The notes under the pieces: generated by a model
Databases searched by the model: none
Seen by the model: only the letters and a program-made list of their open reading frames with translations
Told to the model about the DNA's origin: nothing
In this document: positions 9,490 through 18,044 of the stretch, piece after piece
How positions within the stretch are numbered: the stretch's first letter is position 1
How the letters are laid out: every line of letters starts with the position of its first letter
Origin: an uncultured Candidatus Saccharibacteria bacterium
GTDB lineage: Bacteria > Patescibacteriota > Saccharimonadia > Saccharimonadales > Saccharimonadaceae
Assembly: GCA_946530965.1 (NCBI GenBank)
Contig: CAMNAK010000002.1
Location: forward strand, 248,001-312,000
Reading direction: 5' to 3'
Length of the DNA stretch: 64,000 nt
Position numbers and translations under genes: made by a program

Positions 9490-9520
9490 AAGCCTGTATT
9501 TTTTTAGAAGTATTTTTGTT

Positions 9521-10024
9521 ATGAAAAAGCTAATCATAGGTCGCGAAGCCAAGGTAGATATCGAAGGTTACGCCATAGGTGTTCCTGCGAAGATTGACAC
9601 CGGCGCCGACGGCTCTGCAATATGGGCAAGCAATATTCATGTCAATAAAGATAACGAACTCTGCTTCTGTCTTTTTGATAAAAAATCCGATTTTTATACC
9701 GGTGAAGAAATCCGCACAAAAGATTTCTCTGTGGCCGAGGTAAAAAGCGCATCTGGACACCTTAAACTGAAGTTCTGTCCGCGCTTCTCGATAACCATAG
9801 CGGGTGTCGCAATGAAGGTAAGATTCGGTCTATGCGATCGTTCGACTCATAAATACCCAATATTAATCGGAAGACGTACGCTATCGGAAAAGTTTCTAGT
9901 AGATGTTAGTAAAGATGAAGGACTTATTGTATCTAGACACGAAAGAAGCAGAAACTTACGCAAGAAATTAAAAGAAAATCCATACAAATTTTATAAAGAA
10001 TATTATCTAAAAGAGGACGAGTAA
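9521..10024 (+). CDS. RimB-like/retropepsin-fold 'ATP-dependent Zn protease' family protein
   Basis: MKKLIIGREAKVDIEG...AKIDTGADGSAIWASNI...YPILIGRRTL; start moved from the TTG at 9461 (which is the -35 box) to ATG 9521. Confidence 0.8.
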   Translation: MKKLIIGREAKVDIEGYAIGVPAKIDTGADGSAIWASNIHVNKDNELCFCLFDKKSDFYTGEEIRTKDFSVAEVKSASGHLKLKFCPRFSITIAGVAMKVRFGLCDRSTHKYPILIGRRTLSEKFLVDVSKDEGLIVSRHERSRNLRKKLKENPYKFYKEYYLKEDE

Positions 10025-10025
10025 A

Positions 10026-10937
10026 ATGAAAATCGCTATTCTATCCAACGGAGACAAGAACTATTCTACTCAGCGATTAGTAGAAGAGGCCAAGGCTCGT
10101 GGTCACGAAGTAGAAATCGTAAAGTACAAGAACTGTTATGTATCTATCGCTAAGGGTCAAAATGCCGTTTTCTATAAGGGCAAACCACTAGATAAATACG
10201 ATGCAGTTATTCCTCGTATTGCTAGTTACATGACAAAATATGGTACGACAATCGTACGTCAGCTAGAAATGCAGGGTGATTATGTACTTTCTAGGTCTAT
10301 CGCAATTACTCGCGCTAGAAACAAGCTTCGCTCTATGCAGCTTCTAGCTAAGGCTAATATCGATATTCCAAAGACTGTCGTATCTCGTAACACTGCGGAT
10401 ATTGATGAGCTTCTTGATCAGCTAGGCGAAATGCCAGTTATTATCAAGCTTGCAAGCGGTACCCACGGTAACGGCGTTGTTCTAGCAGAAACCAAGAAAG
10501 CTGCTAAGTCCGTTCTTCAGGCTTTCTATCTTACAAATGATGATGGTGTTAACATTCTCTTGCAGGAATTCGTAAAGGAATCCGCAGGTACAGATATTCG
10601 CGCTTTCGTCGTTGGTCAGAAAGTTGTTGCTAGTATGAAGCGCCAGAGTCTTGATGATGATTTCCGTTCCAATCTTCACAAGGGTGGTACTGGTACCCCA
10701 ATCAAGCTAACTCCAGAAGAGGAAAAGGTTGCCGTAAAGGCCGCCAAGGCTATGGGTCTAAGCGTTGCTGGTGTAGATATTATGCGTTCCTCACGTGGTC
10801 CACTCGTACTCGAAGTTAATGCTTCCCCTGGATTTGGTATCGAGAAAGTTACTGGCCGCAACGTTGCTGGCAAGATTATCGAGTATGTCGAGCGTAATGC
10901 AAAGCATACTATCCGCCGCGACAAAGTTGGTGCTTAA
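10026..10937 (+). CDS. rimK: RimK-family ATP-grasp ligase
   Basis: ATP-grasp motifs MPVIIKLASGTHGNGVVLAE, LLQEFVKESAGTDIRAFVVG, GVDIMRSSRGPLVLEVNASPGFGIE. Confidence 0.92.
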   Translation: MKIAILSNGDKNYSTQRLVEEAKARGHEVEIVKYKNCYVSIAKGQNAVFYKGKPLDKYDAVIPRIASYMTKYGTTIVRQLEMQGDYVLSRSIAITRARNKLRSMQLLAKANIDIPKTVVSRNTADIDELLDQLGEMPVIIKLASGTHGNGVVLAETKKAAKSVLQAFYLTNDDGVNILLQEFVKESAGTDIRAFVVGQKVVASMKRQSLDDDFRSNLHKGGTGTPIKLTPEEEKVAVKAAKAMGLSVAGVDIMRSSRGPLVLEVNASPGFGIEKVTGRNVAGKIIEYVERNAKHTIRRDKVGA

Positions 10938-10943
10938 AACAGT

Positions 10944-10978
10944 AAAAATAAGTCAGGTTTCATCCTGGCTTATTTTTT
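10944..10978 (+). terminator. Intrinsic terminator
   Basis: AAAAATAAGtCAGG-tttcat-CCTGgCTTATTTTTT. Confidence 0.8.
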
Positions 10979-10984
10979 CTCTAA

Positions 10985-11380
10985 TTAGTTGCGATTAGTT
11001 TTGACGTAATCTTCTTCTTTTTCCATTACGGCGCGAAGCTTGTATTTCTTGCAGTGATTATCTTCGTCGCAGTTCTCGGCCTCGTAGCTATAATCGCCAC
11101 CTTCTACCCAGAGGTTAATGCCGTTTGGGTCAGTGAAGAGGTTTGGATCAATCCAAGGAAGCTCTTCGGCGGTCGTGATTGATTCTGGATAATAGCCGTT
11201 GTCTTTGTAATATCCTTCTTCAAGAGCGTAATAGATTGCATTGATAGCGATTTTGCGCTGTTTGTCGCGGTCCATCTTGGCGACGTCTTGCTTTTGTAGG
11301 AAAAATAGCACTACAAAAATGCCAGCAATTACGATACAAATAATAATTTCTAAAACAGTAAAGCCACGCTTATTCTTCAT
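10985..11380 (-). CDS. Type IV prepilin-like protein
   Basis: MKNKRG|FTVLEIIICIVIAGIFVVLFFLQ class III signal peptide. Confidence 0.85.
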   Translation of the reverse strand: MKNKRGFTVLEIIICIVIAGIFVVLFFLQKQDVAKMDRDKQRKIAINAIYYALEEGYYKDNGYYPESITTAEELPWIDPNLFTDPNGINLWVEGGDYSYEAENCDEDNHCKKYKLRAVMEKEEDYVKTNRN

Positions 11381-11467
11381 TCTGTAGTTATTTTAACATA
11401 TTTTCTAGGCTGAGCTACTGACACTAAAAATCCCCAAATCTCTCGACTTGGGGCTTAAATTCGATAA

Positions 11468-11544
11468 TGGTAGCACCAACTGGGATCGAACCAGTGACCT
11501 TAGGCTTATGAGTCCTACGCTCTAACCAGCTGAGCTATGGTGCC
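11468..11544 (-). tRNA. tRNA with CAT anticodon (elongator Met or Ile2)
   Basis: GGCACCATAGCTCAGCTGGTTAGAGCGTAGGACTCATAAGCCTAAGGTCACTGGTTCGATCCCAGTTGGTGCTACCA; CCA encoded. Confidence 0.92.
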
Positions 11545-11568
11545 ATACTAAATGTTAAATTATCTCAC

Positions 11569-11652
11569 GCTCAGCTGGTTAGAGCGAACGCTTGATAATG
11601 ATTTCTCGGCGCCTTCGCGCCTCGACACCGCAGCTGAGCTATGGTGCCATAC
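11569..11652 (-). other. Rearranged partial tRNA copy / hairpin element
   Basis: 22-nt copy of tRNA 5' end plus 4 nt of flank (11631-11652, identical to 11527-11548) and an inverted 18-nt D-arm copy (11569-11586, reverse complement of 11518-11535) around GGCGC-cttc-GCGCC (11608-11621). Confidence 0.75.
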
Positions 11653-11698
11653 GGGTATTTTACCAAAAAACGCTTTGCTTTTCTAGCACAAGCATAAA

Positions 11699-11787
11699 TG
11701 GCGGAAGGAGTGAGATTCGAACTCACGGAGCTTTTTACACTCGCTGGTTTTCAAGACCAGTACCATAAACCACTCGGTCATCCTTCC
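11699..11787 (-). tRNA. tRNA-Ser (TGA)
   Basis: GGAAGGATGACCGAGTGG...CTTGAAAACC..., long variable arm, TTCGAAT, CCA encoded. Confidence 0.95.
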
Positions 11788-11900
11788 ACTCCGCTATCTT
11801 ATCATAATTTTACCCCTCTGGCAAAACATGTCATAATATAAGCATTCGAGAGAAAATGCGCCATATTAGATCCGAGGTATAATTTAAGAAAAGGAGTGTA

Positions 11901-12338
11901 ATGAAGGTTAGAATCAAGAAAATTGCTGAAGATGTAATATTGCCACAATACGAGACGCCAGGTGCGGCTGGTTTTGATTTTCATGCCTATATCAAAGAGC
12001 CTTATGTCTTGAAGGTTAACAAGCGCTACGCTGTGCCAACTGGTCTAATTTTTGAGATTCCAGAGGGCTACGAATTGCAGATTCGCGCTCGCTCAGGTCT
12101 TGCTGCTCGCAATGGCATCACTATGATGAACGGCGTCGGCACGATTGATTCGGATTATAGGGGCGAAGTTCACGTTTTGCTTACAAACCGTGGCGAAGAA
12201 GATTTTGTAATTGAGCCTGGTATGCGCATTGCTCAGGGCTTATTCGAAAGAGTCGATCAGGCAGAGTTTGAACTAACTGACGAAGAATTTTCTGAAACAA
12301 AAAGAGGTAAAAAAGGCTTCGGTTCTACCGGAGTCTAG
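11901..12338 (+). CDS. dut: dUTP diphosphatase
   Basis: PGAAGFDF, GLIFEIPEGYELQIRARSGLAARNGI, GTIDSDYRGEV, RIAQGLF, C-term RGKKGFGSTG. Confidence 0.97.
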   Translation: MKVRIKKIAEDVILPQYETPGAAGFDFHAYIKEPYVLKVNKRYAVPTGLIFEIPEGYELQIRARSGLAARNGITMMNGVGTIDSDYRGEVHVLLTNRGEEDFVIEPGMRIAQGLFERVDQAEFELTDEEFSETKRGKKGFGSTGV

Positions 12339-12359
12339 AAAAAATAGGGCGTGGAAAAG

Positions 12360-12384
12360 GCGGGTCGCGATGACCCGCCTTTAT
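12360..12384. terminator. Bidirectional intrinsic terminator
   Basis: GGCGGGTC-GCGAT-GACCCGCC-TTTAT between convergent genes. Confidence 0.75.
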
Positions 12385-12389
12385 GAGCA

Positions 12390-12743
12390 TTAGTCCAGAT
12401 TGTGGGAGCAGGATGTGCCGTCGGAGTAGTGAACGCAATTGCTTCCACCAGCGAGGATAGTTCCGAGTCTTGACACTATGCGTGCTACGGCGATTTTCCA
12501 GGCGTTGATGCGATTTTCGTCCAGCAGGGCGGGAGAATCGAAGTCGATCTTGATAGCCGGGCGGCCACAGCAGCGTGCGTTGGTAACGGTTGCATAAATC
12601 ATCTCGCCGCCAATAAGCTCGAGGATTATGTCCTCAATGCCCTTCAGGTCCGGCTGGCCTTCGTATTCGAAGTCGCCGCACATGATGCTGATTGTGGTAA
12701 AAGCCCACATTCTGTTTTTTGTAAAAAGTTCTGAGTTACCCAT
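12390..12743 (-). CDS. Orphan hypothetical protein, Cys-rich
   Basis: 117 aa; SD GGAGGTTAT; consensus promoter upstream; no family recognised. Confidence 0.7.
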   Translation of the reverse strand: MGNSELFTKNRMWAFTTISIMCGDFEYEGQPDLKGIEDIILELIGGEMIYATVTNARCCGRPAIKIDFDSPALLDENRINAWKIAVARIVSRLGTILAGGSNCVHYSDGTSCSHNLD

Positions 12744-12780
12744 AATAACCTCCGAATAAAAGTGAAGCGATGTACTTTAA

Positions 12781-12792
12781 GCGGTATTCCGC
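12781..12792 (-). promoter_or_regulatory. 5' leader hairpin shared with the gene at 12921-13289
   Basis: Minus-strand TTGCGGAATACCGCTTAAA. Confidence 0.55.
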
Positions 12793-12829
12793 AACTCCAC
12801 TTTTGCCTCTGCTCAATGAGACAATATAT

Positions 12830-12858
12830 ATTATAGCATAAGCGTATTAAAAAGTCAA
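12830..12858 (-). promoter_or_regulatory. sigma70-like promoter with extended -10
   Basis: TTGACT - 17 bp - TATAAT (with TGc) on the minus strand. Confidence 0.85.
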
Positions 12859-12920
12859 TATAGCTACACCAAAACGGTAAAAAGTCAAGAAAAAGCGGAC
12901 TCAGAAGAGCCCGCTGTTTT

Positions 12921-13289
12921 TTAGAGAGTAACAAGATATCCTAAGTCATCAAGGACAACGACCGCCTCGTTTTCGGCATTGAACTCTTTCAGAAGAAAGA
13001 TTACGACTTCTTCGAAAGCCTGAAACCACTGAGTATAATCATTGTCTTCGACAACAGTAGCGGAAAAAGTTGAACTAATCGTAATTGCGGCGCTCTCGTT
13101 GCAGGAAGCGGCTACTTTTCTGCTGTCTGAGACTACGATTTCGATGCCGGACTGAATACAAGCGTTATTGGCACGCATAAAAATGCCCAGTTCGATGCCG
13201 ACCATGCCTGCACTATAGTCCTTATTTACGCTACTCGGGGTGCGAAGGCTTGCAGTGGCGACGTGAACATGATCTAAGAACGTATTCAT
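12921..13289 (-). CDS. Orphan hypothetical protein
   Basis: 122 aa; SD GAGGAGATAGC; no family recognised. Confidence 0.7.
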   Translation of the reverse strand: MNTFLDHVHVATASLRTPSSVNKDYSAGMVGIELGIFMRANNACIQSGIEIVVSDSRKVAASCNESAAITISSTFSATVVEDNDYTQWFQAFEEVVIFLLKEFNAENEAVVVLDDLGYLVTL

Positions 13290-13322
13290 GCTATCTCCTC
13301 TTCTAGAGCTGTAAGAATTTGA

Positions 13323-13334
13323 GCGGTTTTCCGC
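13323..13334 (-). promoter_or_regulatory. 5' leader hairpin (second copy)
   Basis: Minus-strand GTGCGGAAAACCGCTCAAA, similar to the 12781 element. Confidence 0.55.
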
Positions 13335-13363
13335 ACTCTAGGATAGTAAAGAACGATATGTAT

Positions 13364-13392
13364 ATTATGCTATAAAAAGCTAGAAACGTCAA
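13364..13392 (-). promoter_or_regulatory. sigma70-like promoter
   Basis: TTGACG - 17 bp - CATAAT on the minus strand. Confidence 0.7.
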
Positions 13393-13420
13393 AAAAGACC
13401 CTGGTTATAGGGTCTCTTTT
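13391..13420. terminator. Intrinsic terminator (for YebC gene)
   Basis: AAAAAGACCC-tggttata-GGGTCTCTTTT. Confidence 0.75.
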
Positions 13421-13424
13421 GGGA

Positions 13425-14126
13425 TTAGGCTGCGTTTGTATGAACTGCGACAACGTCGTCTAGGTCGTCGATAGCATCGAGAATCTTCTCGACCTTTTCG
13501 GCGGTTTCGCCTTCGACAGCAACTTCGTTGTTTGGAATATACTTGAGTTCGGCTTCCTTAATCTCGTAGCCGGCAGCAATCAATGCTTCACGAACCTTTG
13601 CTAGGTCGCCAGATGCAGTGTAGATAGTTGTGCCATCTTCTTCGTCAAGGACGTCTTCTGCGCCAGCGTCTAGGGCTGCCATCATGATTTCGTCACCCTT
13701 GCTCTCGGTAAAGATTACGCCTTTGCGAGAGAACTGGAACATGACTGAGCCTGGATCTGCCATACGGCCACCATTCTTTTCTAGGGTGTGGCGTACTTCT
13801 GGCATTGTACGGTTCTTGTTATCTGTTGCTACTTCGATAATGATTCCGATACCTCCCGGACCGTAAGCCTCGTATGTTTCTTCGATAAGAGCAGCTGCGC
13901 TCTTGTCTGCGACACGTGCAATTGCACGTTCAATATTGGCTTTCGGCATGTTTGCCAGGCGAGCCTTTTCGAGGACCATGGCTAGGGAAGGGTTCATGGC
14001 AGGATCTGTGCCGCCGCGTGCAGCGATTGCGATTTGGTTGCCAATCTTTGTAAACAAGGCACCGCGCTTCGCATCGACGACCGCTTTTTGGCGTTTTGTG
14101 GTTGCCCACTTTGAGTGTCCGCTCAT
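13425..14126 (-). CDS. YebC/PmpR-family protein
   Basis: MSGHSKWATTKRQKAVVDAKRGALFTKIG..., GGTDPAMNPSLAMVLEKARLANMPKANIERAI, YEAYGPGGIGIIIE. Confidence 0.96.
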   Translation of the reverse strand: MSGHSKWATTKRQKAVVDAKRGALFTKIGNQIAIAARGGTDPAMNPSLAMVLEKARLANMPKANIERAIARVADKSAAALIEETYEAYGPGGIGIIIEVATDNKNRTMPEVRHTLEKNGGRMADPGSVMFQFSRKGVIFTESKGDEIMMAALDAGAEDVLDEEDGTTIYTASGDLAKVREALIAAGYEIKEAELKYIPNNEVAVEGETAEKVEKILDAIDDLDDVVAVHTNAA

Positions 14127-14272
14127 CTCTTCTCCTTAGTTATTTATATCTGTTAATATCTTAACATATTATCCCCTAAAATTAAAAAAATGCAAAAAAC
14201 ATTAGACTAACGCTTTTTTATTTTGGACATGAATGTTATTTTAAGCACACAAATAAAAAAGGAGGTAAAAAT

Positions 14273-14677
14273 ATGAAAATTTTTCGAAGAATGCAGCTAT
14301 CTGCAACGGAGCTAGAACGCATTCGTGCGGAGCTTGATGATTATATTTGGCTCGCGCTGGATCTTCGCCGTTGTATTTTGAGTGCCGGAGATATTTATAT
14401 TGGGGATTTGCGCGATGCTATTCTAGCTCGTCGCGGCCGCGTTGACGATGTTTATTGTGCTGGACTAAATATGCGAACGGGCGAGGTAAATTATCTAAAG
14501 ACATTTAACCGTCGTAATCCAAAGGTTGGCTTCAATGGAGAAATAAGTTCGGACACAAAGAATAAGATAATGAAACAGATTGAGTATTTCTTTGGTAACT
14601 TGCCAATCTTTAGCGCAGAGGCGGCGCTGCCGAAATATTCGCGTAAGCATTTAATTTCGGCTTTATCGGTCGACTAG
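14273..14677 (+). CDS. Hypothetical protein
   Basis: 134 aa, SD aggaggt; no family recognised. Confidence 0.6.
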   Translation: MKIFRRMQLSATELERIRAELDDYIWLALDLRRCILSAGDIYIGDLRDAILARRGRVDDVYCAGLNMRTGEVNYLKTFNRRNPKVGFNGEISSDTKNKIMKQIEYFFGNLPIFSAEAALPKYSRKHLISALSVD

Positions 14678-14726
14678 ATTTTAGAGATGCTATCGGTTAA
14701 AATATAGCTATTAACAGGAGGTAATT

Positions 14727-15812
14727 GTGGCTAAGAAAAGTCAGGAAAATGCAGAAGTGGCTGGGGCGGCAGAGCAGACTTCTAAAACTACAAACAAAAA
14801 AGCAGAAAAACCAGCAATGGACGAAGGTAAAAAGCAGGCTCTAAGTCTAGCTCTATCTCAGATTACGAAGCAGTTTGGTGATGGCTCTATTATGAAGCTT
14901 GGCGAAAAGTCCAAGATTGATGTTGAGCTATTCTCGAGCGGTTCCTTGTCTCTAGATTTGGCTCTTGGCGGTGGTTATCCAAAAGGCCGCATCATTGAGA
15001 TTTATGGTCCAGAATCTTCTGGTAAGACTACTCTTGCCCTTCATGCTATTTCTGAGATTCAGAAACAGGGCGGCCAGGCGGCATTCATCGATGCTGAGCA
15101 CGCTCTGGATCCAGCTTACGCAAGAAGGATTGGTGTAGATACTGGCAACTTGCTTATTTCTCAGCCAGACAACGGTGAGCAGGCGCTAGAAATCTGCGAA
15201 ACCTTGGTTCGTAGTGGCGCTGTCGACTTGATCGTTGTCGACTCTGTTGCAGCGCTTGTCCCACAGGCCGAAATTGATGGCGACATGGGTGATGCTCAGA
15301 TGGGCCTTCAGGCTCGTCTTATGAGTCAGGCTATGCGCAAGCTAACCGGTATTATCAGTAAGACAAAGGCTACAGTTATCTTTATTAACCAGATTCGCAT
15401 GAAGATTGGTGTTATGTTTGGTAACCCAGAGACTACGACTGGTGGTAACGCTTTGAAGTTCTATGCTTCTGTTCGTATGGATATTCGCCGCATTGGTCAG
15501 ATCAAGAACGGCGAAGATATTTCTGGTAACCGCACTAAGATTAAGATTGTGAAGAACAAGATTGCTGCTCCATTCCGCACTGCTGAGTTCGATATCATGT
15601 ATAACGAAGGTATCAGTAAGGTTGGCGATGTTTTGGATTTGGCTGTTAAATATGGCGTCATGGACAAGGCTGGCGCATTCTTGAAATACAATGGCGAGAC
15701 TTTGGGCCAGGGCCGCGAAGCTGTAAAGAAGCTCTTCAAAGAAAAACCAGAGCTTATGGAAGAAATCGAAGCTAAGGTTCGCGAAGCTGCTAAGCAAGCT
15801 GAAGAATTGTAA
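14727..15812 (+). CDS. recA: Recombinase RecA (GTG start)
   Basis: [54 protein letters not shown]. Confidence 0.98.
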   Translation: MAKKSQENAEVAGAAEQTSKTTNKKAEKPAMDEGKKQALSLALSQITKQFGDGSIMKLGEKSKIDVELFSSGSLSLDLALGGGYPKGRIIEIYGPESSGKTTLALHAISEIQKQGGQAAFIDAEHALDPAYARRIGVDTGNLLISQPDNGEQALEICETLVRSGAVDLIVVDSVAALVPQAEIDGDMGDAQMGLQARLMSQAMRKLTGIISKTKATVIFINQIRMKIGVMFGNPETTTGGNALKFYASVRMDIRRIGQIKNGEDISGNRTKIKIVKNKIAAPFRTAEFDIMYNEGISKVGDVLDLAVKYGVMDKAGAFLKYNGETLGQGREAVKKLFKEKPELMEEIEAKVREAAKQAEEL

Positions 15813-15818
15813 TAACAA

Positions 15819-16562
15819 ATGCTCGAAATAAACACGATTTTTGATGATCTCGGACCAGCGAAAAAGCCTGGAGATAAGCCGGCTCCAAAGCGGAGTATTA
15901 CGGATATAAAACAGGCGGTCCGAGACGAGAATCGTGTGAATATCTATATAGATAACAAGTTTTTCTGCTCCTTGGATATTTCTCAGGTTGTAGATTACCA
16001 TCTGAAGATCGGTAAGGTTTTAACTGAGGAAGAGTTGCAGGATATTCGACGTGCCTCGGATTTTGGCAAGTTCTATTCTAGGGCTCTTGAGTATGTATTG
16101 TCTCGACCGCATTCTGCAAAAGAAATTCGGGACTACCTCAAGAAAAAGACGCTTGATCGCACGGTTCGCGTCAAGAATCGTAAGACTGGTGAGTATCAAA
16201 CGAAGCAAAAAGAAGGCTATGATGCGAGTTTGGTCCCACTAGTTTTTGAGCGCCTAGAAAATCATGGCTATGTCGATGACGAGCGCTTTGCGAGGTTGTG
16301 GGTCGAGAATCGTAATGTCTCTAAAGGTATAAGTGAAAAGAAGCTGAAGCTAGAGCTGCAACAAAAGGGGATTTCTAGTAGTATTATTGAGCAGGTTCTA
16401 GAAGATAATTCTCGAGACGAACGCGAAGAACTTAGAAAAGTAATCGCAAAAAAGGCGAACCGGTATCAGGATAAACAGAAGTTTACGCAATATCTAGTTC
16501 GCCAAGGCTTTAATTATTCGGATGTCTTGGAAGAGCTTCTGGATTTCTTCTCGTCAGAATAG
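15819..16562 (+). CDS. recX: RecX-family regulator
   Basis: Downstream of recA; LEYVLSRPHSAKEIRDYLKKK, LENHGYVDDERFARLWVENR. Confidence 0.88.
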   Translation: MLEINTIFDDLGPAKKPGDKPAPKRSITDIKQAVRDENRVNIYIDNKFFCSLDISQVVDYHLKIGKVLTEEELQDIRRASDFGKFYSRALEYVLSRPHSAKEIRDYLKKKTLDRTVRVKNRKTGEYQTKQKEGYDASLVPLVFERLENHGYVDDERFARLWVENRNVSKGISEKKLKLELQQKGISSSIIEQVLEDNSRDEREELRKVIAKKANRYQDKQKFTQYLVRQGFNYSDVLEELLDFFSSE

Positions 16563-17128
16563 CTTGGCTTTCTGAACGGATTGACGTAATTTGGTACGAA
16601 ATCTTTTCCGCTATTCTTTTTTGGTAGCTTGATTTGCTGCTTGCTGTGTTTGACGGTAATTTTTTCGTCGTCAATTTCGGTAATCTGTGAACGATTGATT
16701 GTAAGCTCTGGATCGACGAAAGCTTCAAAGAATGGGCGCTGAACGATTAGCTGGTAGATAGAGAAAGATCCGGAGTCGATTGTGTAATCGATAACCTTGC
16801 CAAGCTTCTTGCCATCTTTGGTAACTACTTTGAGACCAATAAGTTTGAAGCCTAAATCCATAGTTTCGTCTAGATGGACGACGTCTTCGCGGTTAACTAA
16901 TCTGTCAGCTGAATCAATAATTAGACCGTCTTCGCTAAACTCGCGTACGTCGCGAATCATCAAGATGTTGCCGTTTTCTGGATCTTTGGTCGCGGCGCCA
17001 TCTAGTTCGTAGGCAATCACGCTTAGATCTTCTGGGTCAATGACTGGAGAGTCAGTAAAAGCAATCTCGCCACCAACATGGAGGCTGAGTACAGGGAAAT
17101 TAATTAGGTTAGAACCGACCACTAGCAT
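16514..17128 (-). CDS. PRC-barrel-domain protein
   Basis: GKKLGKVIDYTIDSGSFSIYQLIVQRP...SQITEIDDEKITVKHSKQ. Confidence 0.8.
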   Translation of the reverse strand: MLVVGSNLINFPVLSLHVGGEIAFTDSPVIDPEDLSVIAYELDGAATKDPENGNILMIRDVREFSEDGLIIDSADRLVNREDVVHLDETMDLGFKLIGLKVVTKDGKKLGKVIDYTIDSGSFSIYQLIVQRPFFEAFVDPELTINRSQITEIDDEKITVKHSKQQIKLPKKNSGKDFVPNYVNPFRKPSYSDEKKSRSSSKTSE

Positions 17129-17165
17129 TTTTCTTTAAACTCCGCTTATGGAATAATTATAGCAT

Positions 17166-17996
17166 ATGAAGAAGGTCTTAGCGGTGTCGGGAGGCATCGA
17201 CTCGGTTTGTTTGCTCCATCTTTTTCGAAACGACCCAGATGTTGTGGTCGCGCATTTTGACCACGGTATTAGGGGTAGCTCTGCTGACGACTGTGCTTTT
17301 GTCGAGAAACTGGCTAGGGATTACGGATTAGAGTTTGCCTCGAAGCGTGTCGAGCTCGGCGAAGATTGTTCTGAGGAACACGCACGCGAGATGCGTTACG
17401 ACTTTCTTGAATCTTTGCTAGAGAGTTCTGAAGATAAAATTTATACCGCTCATCATGCTGACGACATGCTAGAATCTGCCGTTATTAATCTTCTTCGCGG
17501 TACGGGCTGGAGAGGACTAGCGCCACTTCGTTCTAAGAAGCTAGAGCGCCCGCTACTATCTTGGACCAAGTCGGACATTTATCGCTATGCTGCAGAAAAC
17601 CGATTAGTTTTTCGTCTCGACCAAACCAATAACGAAGATAAATATCTAAGGAATCGTGTTAGAAGAGCTTTGAGGGAGCAAAATACCGAGAATCTCGACA
17701 AGCTAAAAGAGATTATTATTAAGCAGCGCCAGATTGCTGACGAGATTGATGATGTTCTTGAGATGGCTTTTAAGAAAGATAATAGATATAGTCGTGTAAT
17801 GTTTAAGGATATGGACGATTTGCTTGCACTGGAGATTTTAAAATATCTTTTGTCGGATTTTGCAAGCCTTACCAGGCCGCAATTATCGCGTGCTTTGGAG
17901 GCAATTCGAAGCTTCGTACCGGGGAAACGCTTTAGTTTGACGACCGGAAAGTTCCTAAAAATCGAGCGTTATTATTTTGGTTTTGAATCTGAATAA
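17166..17996 (+). CDS. tilS: tRNA(Ile)-lysidine synthase
   Basis: AVSGGIDSVCLLHLF PP-loop, AHFDHGIRGSSADD, YTAHHADDMLES. Confidence 0.94.
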   Translation: MKKVLAVSGGIDSVCLLHLFRNDPDVVVAHFDHGIRGSSADDCAFVEKLARDYGLEFASKRVELGEDCSEEHAREMRYDFLESLLESSEDKIYTAHHADDMLESAVINLLRGTGWRGLAPLRSKKLERPLLSWTKSDIYRYAAENRLVFRLDQTNNEDKYLRNRVRRALREQNTENLDKLKEIIIKQRQIADEIDDVLEMAFKKDNRYSRVMFKDMDDLLALEILKYLLSDFASLTRPQLSRALEAIRSFVPGKRFSLTTGKFLKIERYYFGFESE

Positions 17997-18044
17997 CAGG
18001 GGTAGTTTTTACAAATTAAAGAAATTATGTTAAAATGGACAGAT

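Noticed and set aside
9461-9520. N-terminal extension of the RimB-like protein from TTG 9461
   Set aside because: The TTG is the first base triplet of a perfect -35 box with TATAAT 17 bp downstream; ATG 9521 gives the family-like N-terminus MKKLIIGREAKV.
11468-11787. tRNA-associated integrative element attachment site
   Set aside because: The duplicated piece is the 5' end of the tRNA with an inverted D-arm, no integrase is nearby, and the duplication spans only about 100 bp.
15342-16001. 219-aa minus-strand ORF antisense to recA/recX
   Set aside because: Shadow ORF of two conserved genes.
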